Shown here: positions 12,919-19,760 of the stretch, one piece after another
Layout of the letters: each line of letters opens with the position of its first letter
Numbering within the stretch: the first letter of the stretch is position 1
Source: Micromonospora sp. NBC_00421
Lineage (GTDB): Bacteria > Actinomycetota > Actinomycetes > Mycobacteriales > Micromonosporaceae
Direction: 5' to 3'
Assembly (NCBI RefSeq): GCF_036017915.1
Contig: NZ_CP107929.1
Span: forward strand, 3,724,001-3,788,000
DNA length: 64,000 nucleotides
Notes under the pieces: model-generated
The model's input: only the letters and a program-made list of their open reading frames with translations
Databases searched by the model: none
What the model was told of the DNA's origin: nothing
Made by a program: the position numbers and the translations under genes

Positions 12919-14184
12919 TCAGGCCCGGGACCACTTCTGGCTGCTCACCCCGAGGCAGTCCCACAGGTGCAGTTTGCCGCCGTTGTTGGGGTTCTGGTCG
13001 CGCACGTCGACGCACCGGTTGGCGCTGAGGTTGACCAGGTCCCCGGCGCCGTTCAGGGTGAACCGCTGGGCCGGGTTGCCGTTGCAGGTGACCAGGTTGA
13101 CCTCGGTGCCGTTCGCGGTGCCGGCCCAGGCCGGGTCCATGCACTTGCCCATCGCGCGGACGGTGCCGTCACCGGCGAAAGTCCAGGCCTGGGCGGCGCT
13201 GGTGTTGCAGTCCCAGATCTGGAGCTTGGCCCCGTCCACCGGGTTGGAGCTCGGGATGTCGATGCACCGGCCGCTCTGCGCGCCCCGGATCCGGGTGGTG
13301 CCGGACGGCGGGTTGCCCCCACCGGGCACGTAGCCGGAGACCCGGACGTAGTCCACGAGCATCTGTTGGGGGAACTGGGTGGAGCCGTCGGGGTAGCCGG
13401 GCCAGTTCCCGCCCACCGCCACATTGAGGATCATGAAGAACGGGTGGTCGTAGACCCAGCGGTTGCCGCCGAGCCGGGACGGGTCGACGCGGTGGTACTC
13501 GACACCGTCGAGGTACCAGACGATCAGGTTCGGCTCCCAGTCCACCCGGTAGGTGTGGAAGGTGTCGGCCAGGGGCTGGCCGATGGTACGGCTGCCGGTG
13601 ATGCCGCCTCCGCCGGAGTAACCGGGGCCGTGCACGGTGCCGTAGACCGTGTTCGGCTCCCGGCCGATGTTCTCCATGATGTCGATCTCACCGGCGGCGG
13701 GCCAGCCGGCGCTGCCCATGTCGTTGCCGAGCATCCAGAACGCCGGCCAGATGCCCTGACCGCGCGGGATCTTGATGCGGGCCTCGAACCGGCCGTACGC
13801 CTGGTTGAAGGTGGCGGCGGTGAGCAGCCGGGCCGAGGTGTACTCGCACCGGCCGTAGTGGCACTGGTAGTTGGCCGGGTTCTCCTTGCGGGCGGTGATG
13901 ACCAGGTTGCCCTGCCCGTCGTGGACGGCGTTGCTGGTGCTGTTGGTGTAGTACTGCCGCTCGTTGTTGCCCCAACCGCCGCCACCGATGTCGAAGCGCC
14001 ATCTGTTCTGGTCGACGGGGGTGCCGGCGGAGGCGTTGAACTCGTCCTGCCAGGTGATGCCGCCGATGGCGGCCGAGGCGGGCTCGGCCTGGGCCGGCAG
14101 GACCAGCGCGGCGGCGACGGTGACGAGTGCGACCGCCGCATGGGCGAGGGATCGGGACCGTGGGGTGGGTCGGGTTCCGAACAC
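12919..14184 (-). CDS. Secreted GH16 endo-beta-1,3-glucanase with C-terminal CBM13 ricin-type lectin domain
   Basis: 421 residues from GTG 14184, chosen because AAGGAG lies 6 bp upstream; longer starts would spoil the signal peptide (LAHAAVALVTVAAALVLPAQA). The GH16 domain spans about 40-285 and has the catalytic signature GEIDIME (E166 nucleophile, D168, E171 acid/base) with the Trp-rich cleft (GIWPAFWMLGN). A linker near 290-300 leads to a ricin-B trefoil (about 303-421) with QxW-type repeats (AQAWTF, AQRFTL, SQKWSRA). The domain order matches actinobacterial laminarinases that depolymerise fungal or algal beta-1,3-glucan. A LacI-type palindrome sits 45 bp upstream, so induction by glucan oligosaccharides is likely. 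Confidence 0.95.
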   Translation of the reverse strand: MFGTRPTPRSRSLAHAAVALVTVAAALVLPAQAEPASAAIGGITWQDEFNASAGTPVDQNRWRFDIGGGGWGNNERQYYTNSTSNAVHDGQGNLVITARKENPANYQCHYGRCEYTSARLLTAATFNQAYGRFEARIKIPRGQGIWPAFWMLGNDMGSAGWPAAGEIDIMENIGREPNTVYGTVHGPGYSGGGGITGSRTIGQPLADTFHTYRVDWEPNLIVWYLDGVEYHRVDPSRLGGNRWVYDHPFFMILNVAVGGNWPGYPDGSTQFPQQMLVDYVRVSGYVPGGGNPPSGTTRIRGAQSGRCIDIPSSNPVDGAKLQIWDCNTSAAQAWTFAGDGTVRAMGKCMDPAWAGTANGTEVNLVTCNGNPAQRFTLNGAGDLVNLSANRCVDVRDQNPNNGGKLHLWDCLGVSSQKWSRA

Positions 14185-14228
14185 GTGAGGCTCCTTCGGG
14201 CGACAGCGGGGACGGGTGGGCACGTCAA

Positions 14229-14242
14229 GGAGAGCGCTCTCC
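14229..14242. promoter_or_regulatory. LacI-family (CebR-like) operator of the GH16 gene
   Basis: GGAGAGCGCTCTCC is a perfect 14 bp palindrome built on the GAGCGCTC core that LacI-family sugar repressors such as CebR recognise (TGGGAGCGCTCCCA). It lies 45 bp upstream of the GH16 start codon, where repression would work. On the minus strand a TTGACA (14275-14270) lies upstream as a possible -35 element. The regulator itself is not in the window. Confidence 0.7.
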
Positions 14243-14268
14243 ACGAAGGATGTCGATTTCCCGGAATT

Positions 14269-14287
14269 CTGTCAAGAATGTTGACAG
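14269..14287. repeat. Short inverted repeat upstream of GH16
   Basis: CTGTCAA, 5 bp, TTGACAG. Each arm contains TTGACA reading outward, so the dyad may be part of a promoter for the GH16 gene or a second operator. The rest of the 14185-14507 gap shows only GC-rich sequence without a convincing gene. Confidence 0.35.
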
Positions 14288-14507
14288 TTAACCGGTCACC
14301 CTCGACCACGCCGATCGGCTACCGTGACCAGGAAGTCACTTTCGGTGATCAGGGGGGTTGCGCGAGACGGTCGCAAGGGGGCGGGCCTCCCCGAAGGGGG
14401 CGCTCAGCCCGGACCGGCCGGTTGGCCGGGTGACTGGAGGCGGGGGGCGGCTGACCGGGGGCCGGGTGCGGGCGGGACGCGGTGCGGACCGCCCGCCGGC
14501 CGGCCGG

Positions 14508-14726
14508 TCAGCGGTGCAGACCGCGCCAGGAGGGGTTGCTGCCACGCCAGGCGTCGGCGAGGATGAGCGCCGCCGCCCGGCTCGGGCACTGCTGCACGCG
14601 GGAGCGACCCGACGCCCCGCCGATCTGCGCCTGGACCTCCCAGGCCTCCCCGTCGGTACGGATGTACACGTCCCGCCGCCCGCGCGGGCTCGGGTCACCG
14701 TTCCACCAGTGCTCCTCGACCATCAT
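14508..14726 (-). CDS. Small conserved-looking protein of unknown function, 72 aa
   Basis: Starts ATG ATG (14726 or 14723). The protein begins MMVEEHWWNGDPSPRGRRDV and continues with an extended, basic and aromatic-rich stretch (YIRTDGEAWEVQAQIGG) and an Ala-rich helix ending RGSNPSWRGLHR. Composition and codon bias fit a real gene. It has no Shine-Dalgarno sequence; TACGGT (TANNNT) ends 6 bp before the first ATG, which suits a leaderless transcript. No signal peptide or membrane segment. I recall similar small proteins in Micromonospora-type genomes, but the function is not known to me. Confidence 0.75.
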   Translation of the reverse strand: MMVEEHWWNGDPSPRGRRDVYIRTDGEAWEVQAQIGGASGRSRVQQCPSRAAALILADAWRGSNPSWRGLHR

Positions 14727-14801
14727 TTGCCGACCGTATAGCAAATTGGCCCCGGAACGTGAGTCACGACTTCGTGGAGGTCCCCCACCGGACCCTCGCA
14801 G

Positions 14802-15890
14802 TCACCCCTGCCGGGGGGTGAGCAGGTAGTCGTCGGCCTCCGCGCTCCACGCCAAGGCGACCTCGTCGGCGGTGGCGGCGGCCTTGCAGAACTGGAGGAA
14901 ACTGCGGTAGCCGAGCTTCTTCTCGCTGAACTCGGGGCGGGCCCGGCGGAGCTGGTTCTTGAGGCCGGAGAGCGCCACCGGGCCGCCGGACGCGGCCAGC
15001 TCCGCGACCACCGTCCGTAGCAGTGCGAAGGCCACCTCCTGGTCGCCGTGCTCGGGCAGCGACACCTCCGGATCGCCCTTGGCCGGCCCCTCTGCCAACT
15101 CGACGACGTTGTGCCCGGCGAGGTGGCGCAGCAGCTCGCCGAAGGTACGGAAACCGTAGTCGGACTCGCTGAAGGTGGGATCCTTGCGCAGCAGGGTGCG
15201 CTTGAGCCGGGAGGCGGTCACCTCGCCGTCGGAGCTGCCCTGGAGGCCGGCGACGGTCTGTGCGACAAGCACCGCGAGCGCGTCGGCGTCGCGGGCCGGT
15301 TCCTCCGCGGCCGGCGGGCGCTCCGGCTCCACCGGTTCCTGCTCCGCATGGTCCGCCTGCTGCGGTTCCGCGGGTCGGGCCGGACGACCACGCCGGGCGC
15401 GGACCGGCAGGACGTCGACGCCCTCCAGCCGGTCGTAGTAGAGGAACTCGTCGCAGGCGGGCGGGAGCAGCGCCGAGGTGGACTTCTCCACCCCGACCCC
15501 GATGACCCGCTTGTTGAGTTCGCGGAGCTTGTGCACCAACGGGGTGAAGTCGCTGTCCCCGGTGCAGATGACGAAGGTGGAGATGTAGCCGCGCTCGAAG
15601 GCCAGCTCCACCGCGTCGACCGCCATCTTGATGTCGGCGGCGTTCTTGCGGGACGCCCCCATCCGCTGCGGTATCTCGATCAACTCGACGTGCGAGCGGG
15701 TGAGCATCCGGCGGTCCTCGTCGAAGTACGACCAGTCGGCGTACGCCCGCCGCACCACCACCCGACCCCGCTCGGCCAGGGCGTCGGCGATCGGCCGAAA
15801 GTCGAACGCCCGGCCGCCATGGTGATCCCGCGCCCCCAGCGCCAGGTTCTCGTAGTCGAGAAAGAGCGCGATCCGATCCTCTTGATCCAC
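14802..15890 (-). CDS. NYN-domain (PIN-like) protein with two C-terminal LOTUS/OST-HTH domains
   Basis: 362 residues, GTG start. The N-terminal NYN domain (about 5-160) has the acidic clusters of this PIN-like nuclease fold: LFLDYENL, KNAADIKMAVDAVELA and CTGDSDFTPLVHKLRE, the last being the diagnostic GDSDF box. A Pro/Glu/Arg-rich linker (about 165-215) is followed by two LOTUS modules, about 225-275 (SRLKRTLLRKDPTFSESDYG, FRTFGELLRHL) and about 290-355 (LKNQLRRARPEFSEKKLGY, RSFLQFCK). NYN plus OST-HTH proteins are expected to bind or cleave RNA in the cytoplasm. Codons 2-4 and the upstream region carry a repeated GATCAAGAG motif, and a long GGGT repeat lies further upstream. Confidence 0.92.
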   Translation of the reverse strand: MDQEDRIALFLDYENLALGARDHHGGRAFDFRPIADALAERGRVVVRRAYADWSYFDEDRRMLTRSHVELIEIPQRMGASRKNAADIKMAVDAVELAFERGYISTFVICTGDSDFTPLVHKLRELNKRVIGVGVEKSTSALLPPACDEFLYYDRLEGVDVLPVRARRGRPARPAEPQQADHAEQEPVEPERPPAAEEPARDADALAVLVAQTVAGLQGSSDGEVTASRLKRTLLRKDPTFSESDYGFRTFGELLRHLAGHNVVELAEGPAKGDPEVSLPEHGDQEVAFALLRTVVAELAASGGPVALSGLKNQLRRARPEFSEKKLGYRSFLQFCKAAATADEVALAWSAEADDYLLTPRQG

Positions 15891-16019
15891 CCGACCACCC
15901 TAGTCCCACCCCCTCCCCCCACCACCCCGCCACGCGCTCCCCACCCCGACGACGCCCGGTGATCAAGAGGAAAAGGTCACCCGCCGGACGGGACCTGACG
16001 CAATTCTCTTGATCGCCGG
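15879..16019. promoter_or_regulatory. Three copies of GATCAAGAG around the NYN-LOTUS start
   Basis: The 9-mer occurs at 15879-15887 (minus strand, codons 2-4 of the NYN gene), 15961-15969 (plus) and 16006-16014 (minus). The last two form a larger dyad: 14 bp arms at 15956-15969 and 16006-16019 with one mismatch and a 36 bp spacer. Three copies in 136 bp is far above chance in DNA of this composition. A repressor site, possibly autoregulatory, or an attenuator is plausible. Confidence 0.5.
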
Positions 16020-16032
16020 AGGTCTCCGGAGG

Positions 16033-16136
16033 GGGTGGGTGGGTGGGTGGGTGGGTGGGTGGGTGGGTGGGTGGGTGGGTGGGTGGGTGGGTGGGTGGGT
16101 GGGTGGGTGGGTGGGTGGGTGGGTGGGTGGGTGGGT
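16033..16136. repeat. Microsatellite: 26 perfect copies of GGGT
   Basis: 104 bp of uninterrupted GGGT on the plus strand, followed to about 16185 by degenerate GGGTT and GGGGTT runs. It lies between the stop of the SRPBCC gene (16185) and the upstream region of the NYN-LOTUS gene. The plus strand has strong G-quadruplex potential; minus-strand transcripts would read ACCC. Such a perfect tetranucleotide run should be unstable in copy number. Confidence 0.97.
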
Positions 16137-16184
16137 TGGGGGGTTGGGGGGTGGGTTGGGGGGTGGGGTTGGGGGGGTGGGGGG

Positions 16185-16739
16185 TTAGGGGGTTCGGTCT
16201 TCTGCGAGGGCCTTGATGCCGTGCAGGACCGAGTCGATGTGGGAGCGGAGCTGGCCGAGCCGGAACTCGACCATCTGTTCCTCGTGCTCCGGGGCCTGGT
16301 CGATCACGTGACTGAGCCCGGAGCGGCCCGGACCGACCCGCACCGACTGCCGCAGCCGGGTGCCGTTCTCCTCCGGTTCCACCTCGAAGCGCCAGGTGGC
16401 CGCCGGTGAAGCGAGATCGGCCCGACCGGTGCCGTCCGGGCTGACGAACGTGCCGTCCGGGTCGGTGACGACCCACCCGAAGACCCGCTGCTGCTCCAGT
16501 TCGGTGACGTAGGAGGCGGTCCGCCAGTCGCCGATGTGCGAGTGGCTGTTGTAGCCGACGAAGCCTGCCCCCACCTTCAGGCCCTCCGTGCCGTCGAGCC
16601 ACTCCACCCGCTGCAGCTCCGGGCTCAACCGGGCCGGCAGATGGATGTCGGTGACCAGTTCCCAGACCCGGGACGGAGTCGCCTCGACGTGGACCTCGCA
16701 GGTCACACCCGGCCCATCGACATAACGCAACGTCGCCAC
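16185..16739 (-). CDS. SRPBCC (START/Bet v 1 superfamily) polyketide-cyclase-like protein
   Basis: 184 residues, GTG start. The opening VHVEATPSRVWELVTDIHLP is the typical SRPBCC first strand and helix; a beta-rich centre follows (GAGFVGYNSHSHIGDWRTASYV, then WRFEVEPEENGTRLRQSVRVG) and a long C-terminal helix closes the cavity (MVEFRLGQLRSHIDSVLHGI). The fold binds hydrophobic ligands; the substrate is unknown. It begins 112 bp after the JmjC hydroxylase stop, so it could be the last gene of that operon, but there is no overlap to prove it. The stop codon abuts the G-rich repeat tract. Confidence 0.85.
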   Translation of the reverse strand: MATLRYVDGPGVTCEVHVEATPSRVWELVTDIHLPARLSPELQRVEWLDGTEGLKVGAGFVGYNSHSHIGDWRTASYVTELEQQRVFGWVVTDPDGTFVSPDGTGRADLASPAATWRFEVEPEENGTRLRQSVRVGPGRSGLSHVIDQAPEHEEQMVEFRLGQLRSHIDSVLHGIKALAEDRTP

Positions 16740-16851
16740 CTTCGCGCTCGGATCCGGCCCGCCGGATCACCCACAGTGCGATCGACCATAATGCATGTCG
16801 ACGACGGGCGGCGGGACCACCCGAGGTGGGGGCGGTCGGACCGCCCCCACC

Positions 16852-17865
16852 TCACCGGTTCTGCCCCGCAGCCGGCGGGGTCGCCATCTTGTGGTTCTGA
16901 CCGGGGATGCGGAAGTGGTGGAAGCTGACCGTGGCGCTCACGTCCAGGGCCTCCACCCAGTGCCACCACCCCACTGGGACGAACAGCAGTTGGCCCGGTT
17001 CCAGCACCGTTTCCAGCACCGTCGCCTCGGCGTACCGGGGGTGCCGGGTGAGGTCCGGGTGCGCCGCGTCGACCGCGCTGAACGTGCCGCCGCGCGGATA
17101 GACCAGGTGCCGCTCGTACGACGGGACCAGCCGGACGTGCTTGCGGCCGAGCACCTGGCCGAGCAGCACCGAGCTGTTGTCCACGTGCAGCGGGGTCACC
17201 GTGCCGGCCGGTCCCAACAGCAGGTGCCCGAGCCCCGACGGGTCCACGATGCCCTCCGGGGTGCGGATGTCGGCGGCGAGCGGGCGCAGCGCCCCGGACC
17301 AGTTCTCGTTGCGCGGCACCATGTAGTAGTCGTTGGTGCGGGTGCCCGAGCCGAGCAGCGCCAGGTAGTCGCGGAACGGCATGCTGGTGCGGTGCCTGTC
17401 GTACTGCCAGGCGTGGTCCGGGTTGGTGTCCCGCCCGGTCATCACCTCGACCACGGCGTCGCCACAGGCCGCCGCCAGGCCGTCCAGCGTCCAGCCGAGG
17501 GCGGGCCAGTCGGCCATCAGGCCGTCCAGCACCACAGGTCGGTTGCCGAAGTAGTACCGGGAGAAGAACTCCTCCGGCGCGAGGTCCGCACGCCGGTCCA
17601 GGGTCCGCCCCCCGTCGCTGTCGCGCAGCGTCCGGTACGTGTCGAGCACCGACTCCAGCCAGTCGTAGCGCAGCGCGAGCCGGCGGCACACCGCGAAGTA
17701 CGGGTGGTCGGTCAGTTCCCGCAGTTCGGCGTCGACGGCCTCGGGGGTGCCGGACCCGGCGACGGCGGTGGCCCGTGCCTGCGCCACCGACACGCCCATG
17801 GCCAGGTTCTCGACCAGCCACTCCCGCCACGCGGGGTCGAGCCGGGGTGGGACGAGCGTGGTCAT
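16852..17865 (-). CDS. JmjC/cupin-8 Fe(II)/2-oxoglutarate dioxygenase, putative peptide hydroxylase
   Basis: 337 residues from ATG 17865, whose first bases overlap the stop of the repeat peptide gene (ATGA). An N-terminal helical region (about 10-80, ending near DHPYFAVCRRLALRYDWL) precedes the catalytic JmjC domain (about 95-325). The iron triad is visible: H227 and D229 in TPLHVDNSS and H302 in VGWWHWVEAL. K242 in GRKHVRLVPSYERH is placed to bind 2-oxoglutarate as in FIH-type enzymes. The family hydroxylates protein side chains (Asn, Asp, His, Arg, Lys) or small molecules. Tight coupling to a small three-repeat peptide makes that peptide the likely substrate (inference), with the N-terminal region a candidate recognition element. 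Cytosolic. Confidence 0.9.
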   Translation of the reverse strand: MTTLVPPRLDPAWREWLVENLAMGVSVAQARATAVAGSGTPEAVDAELRELTDHPYFAVCRRLALRYDWLESVLDTYRTLRDSDGGRTLDRRADLAPEEFFSRYYFGNRPVVLDGLMADWPALGWTLDGLAAACGDAVVEVMTGRDTNPDHAWQYDRHRTSMPFRDYLALLGSGTRTNDYYMVPRNENWSGALRPLAADIRTPEGIVDPSGLGHLLLGPAGTVTPLHVDNSSVLLGQVLGRKHVRLVPSYERHLVYPRGGTFSAVDAAHPDLTRHPRYAEATVLETVLEPGQLLFVPVGWWHWVEALDVSATVSFHHFRIPGQNHKMATPPAAGQNR

Positions 17866-18140
17866 GCCACGGCCACCGGGACGGCGGTGAGCCGGGCCGG
17901 TCGCGCCGCCTCCTGGCAGGTCGGGTACGAGTTCTTCACGTGCTCGGGGAAGTGCTCGGCGGCCGGCGACGGGGTCGGTCGCGCCTCGCGGGCGTACTCC
18001 TGGCAGTTGACGTAGGAGTTCTTGACGTGGGCCGGGATGTGGTCCGGCGGCGGGGTGAGCCGCGCCTCGCGGGCGTACTCCTCGCAGTTGACGTAGGAGC
18101 CCTTGACGTGGGCGGGGAAATGGTCCGGAAGAGTGGTCAT
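17862..18140 (-). CDS. Three-repeat peptide, candidate multi-core RiPP precursor or repeat substrate
   Basis: 92 residues from ATG 18140. After MTTL come three tandem repeats beginning at P5, P32 and A61: PDHFPAHVKGSYVNCEEYAR, PDHIPAHVKNSYVNCQEYAR and AEHFPEHVKNSYPTCQEAAR, each followed by E/P-A-R and a Pro/Thr-rich spacer. Invariant positions give xHxPxHVKxSYxxCxExARxAR, with one Cys per repeat (C19, C46, C75). The tail is LTAVPVAVA. There is no signal peptide, membrane segment or double-glycine leader. The stop overlaps the start of the JmjC hydroxylase by ATGA. Repeats spaced by Pro-rich linkers next to a modifying enzyme resemble multi-core RiPP precursors; a small regulatory or metal-binding protein hydroxylated in vivo is the alternative. 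No strong Shine-Dalgarno sequence. I recognise no named family. Confidence 0.85.
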   Translation of the reverse strand: MTTLPDHFPAHVKGSYVNCEEYAREARLTPPPDHIPAHVKNSYVNCQEYAREARPTPSPAAEHFPEHVKNSYPTCQEAARPARLTAVPVAVA

Positions 18141-18264
18141 GGGCCCAGTCAACGGGCCGGGGCGTCCCGGCCACCAGGGACCGGCGTCCCGGCCGCCCGG
18201 GACGTTCCCGCAGCTCATGGGTAGACTCCCGGCCGGAAACGATCACCGGAAGGGCCCATGACCA
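18134..18264. promoter_or_regulatory. Divergent promoter framed by 13 bp inverted repeats over both start codons
   Basis: TGGTCATGGGCCC (18134-18146) and its exact complement GGGCCCATGACCA (18252-18264) cover the start codons of the repeat peptide gene and of the divergent membrane protein gene. Between them CGTCCCGGCC is repeated directly (18163-18172 and 18185-18194) and GGGACCGGCGTCCC (18177-18190) is a dyad. The layout suits a shared operator. Part of the match comes from both proteins starting Met-Thr. Confidence 0.45.
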
Positions 18265-18968
18265 AGAGGTACGAGCTACCGCTGCTGGTGCTGACCGCGG
18301 CGACCGGGGCGGTCGACGGCGTCAGCTACCTCGCCCTGGACCGCGTCTTCACCGGCAACATGACGGGCAACGTGCTCTTCATCGGTTTCGGGCTGGCCGG
18401 GGTGTCCGGCCTGCCGGTGCTCAACAACCTGGTGGCGCTGCTGGCGTTCATGGTCGGCGCGGTGCTCGCCGCCCGGCTGACCCGCCGTGCGTCGGGTCCC
18501 GCGACGCTGCCCGCCGCCGGCCTGGCCATCCTGGTCGGCGGCAGCGTGCTGACGCTCGTCCTGGCCGGGGTCTGGCTCGCCACCGGCCCGCCGACCCACG
18601 GGGCGATGCTGGTCACGACCGGGCTGCTCGCCCTGGTGCTCGGCGCGCAGGCCGCAGCGGTCAAGCACATCGGCATCCGGGACCTCTCCACGGTGGTGGT
18701 CACCATGACCATGGTGAACCTCTCCACCGACAGCCGGGCCGCCGGCGGCCCCGGTACGGCCTGGGCGCGACGGTTCGGGGCGATCACCGCGATGGGGTTG
18801 GGCGCCTTCGTCTCCGCGGTGCTGACGTTGCGGGTGAACGGGGCGGTGGCGCTTGTCGTGGCCGGCGTGTTGTTGACGGTCGGCACGACGCTGATCGCGG
18901 TGATCCGCCACCGGGAGGTCACCGCCGCGGCGTCGGCTGACGGCGGACCGGCCCCCACCGGTCCCTGA
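18258..18968 (+). CDS. YoaK/DUF1275-family membrane protein
   Basis: 236 residues, ATG start with GGAAGGG just upstream. About six hydrophobic helices are visible (for example LLVLTAATGAVDGVSYLAL, LNNLVALLAFMVGAVLA, GLAILVGGSVLTLVLAGVWL). The family marks DGVSYL and FTGNMTGNVLFIG near the N-terminus and KHIGIRDLSTVVVTMTMVNL in the middle are present. YoaK-type proteins have no firmly established substrate. The gene diverges from the repeat peptide/hydroxylase pair and shares its upstream region; a role in peptide export is possible but unsupported. The C-terminus is a short Ala/Pro-rich cytosolic tail. Confidence 0.88.
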   Translation: MTKRYELPLLVLTAATGAVDGVSYLALDRVFTGNMTGNVLFIGFGLAGVSGLPVLNNLVALLAFMVGAVLAARLTRRASGPATLPAAGLAILVGGSVLTLVLAGVWLATGPPTHGAMLVTTGLLALVLGAQAAAVKHIGIRDLSTVVVTMTMVNLSTDSRAAGGPGTAWARRFGAITAMGLGAFVSAVLTLRVNGAVALVVAGVLLTVGTTLIAVIRHREVTAAASADGGPAPTGP

Positions 18969-19102
18969 CCCCGGCACCCACAACGCACCGGTCCGCCGAC
19001 CGGCCACCAGGCGCTGACCGCCCGCCCTCGGCCCACGGCCGGCCCACCCACGCGCGCTGGCCCGCCGCTCCCACGCTCACCGGTTCGGCCCGCTGTCGGG
19101 GT

Positions 19103-19669
19103 TCAGGTCTGCGGGCTGAGTCCCGCCACGGCCATCCGGAACAGCCGGTTCGCCCGGGCGGCGGGGTCGGGGTGGTGCTCGGTGGCCAGGACGATGCCGA
19201 CGACCAGCGTGATCAGATCCCCGACCGTGACGTCCGCCGCGATCGCGTTGTCGCGGACGGCCCGGCGCAGCAACGGCCCGGCCGCCTCCTCCAGCGCCGC
19301 CGAGCAGCTGTTCTGGTGCACCGGGTCGGCCGGAGCGCCGTCGTAGGCCAGGGCGGCTGCCAGCCCCCGGGCGGAGACGGAGTAGGTGACCACGTCACCG
19401 AGCCATTCCAGCAGCGCCGTCCGGCTGTCGCCCCGGTCGGTCAACTCCCCGGCGCGGACCCGCAGGGCCTCGATCCGTTCCCGGGAGACCGCCTCCAGCA
19501 ACGCCCGTCGGGTGGGGAAGTGCCGGCGCACGGTCGCCGAGCCGACCCCTGCGGTACGGGCGATCTGCTCCAGGGAGGCACCGGCCCCGTGGGCGGCGAC
19601 CTCCCGTTCGGCCACGGTGAGGATGCGGGCGTAGTTGCGCCGGGCGTCGGCGCGCTGGCCGTCGGGCAT
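19103..19669 (-). CDS. TetR-family transcriptional regulator
   Basis: 188 residues from ATG 19669, preceded by GGAGAGG. The N-terminal helix-turn-helix (about 10-55) reads ARILTVAEREVAAHGAG, then ASLEQIARTAGVGSATVRRH and FPTRRALLEAV, a textbook TetR domain. The C-terminal ligand and dimer domain ends LFRMAVAGLSPQT. It is divergent from the NmrA-family gene at 19761 and a strong inverted repeat lies between them, so it almost certainly represses that gene and itself. The family commonly responds to small hydrophobic or quinone-like ligands; the ligand here is unknown. Confidence 0.93.
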   Translation of the reverse strand: MPDGQRADARRNYARILTVAEREVAAHGAGASLEQIARTAGVGSATVRRHFPTRRALLEAVSRERIEALRVRAGELTDRGDSRTALLEWLGDVVTYSVSARGLAAALAYDGAPADPVHQNSCSAALEEAAGPLLRRAVRDNAIAADVTVGDLITLVVGIVLATEHHPDPAARANRLFRMAVAGLSPQT

Positions 19670-19690
19670 GGCGTCCTCTCCGAGCTTGCT

Positions 19691-19745
19691 AAGTGGCGGG
19701 GCCCGCCGTATCCTACCCGACAATAAACGGCGGGCCCCGCCGTTT
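19691..19745. promoter_or_regulatory. TetR operator pair
   Basis: GGCGGGGCCCGCCGT (19695-19709) and its exact complement ACGGCGGGCCCCGCC (19727-19741) form a perfect 15 bp inverted repeat with a 17 bp spacer. Each arm is itself a 13 bp palindrome around a central base, so each could bind one TetR dimer. The spacer TATCCTACCCGACAATAA is AT-rich and probably holds the divergent promoters. The right arm ends 9 bp before the AAGGAG of the NmrA gene. Confidence 0.8.
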
Positions 19746-19760
19746 AACCGAAGGAGTGCC

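Noticed and set aside
16035..16409. Open frame coding a long (GGWV)n peptide over the GGGT repeat
   Set aside because: The frame is an outcome of the microsatellite, has no start signal, and runs antisense into the SRPBCC gene.
17862..18218. Longer start of the repeat peptide (118 residues, from 18218)
   Set aside because: The extra 26 residues are Gly/Pro/Trp-rich without function, and the MTTL start at 18140 fits repeat structure and the dyad layout better.
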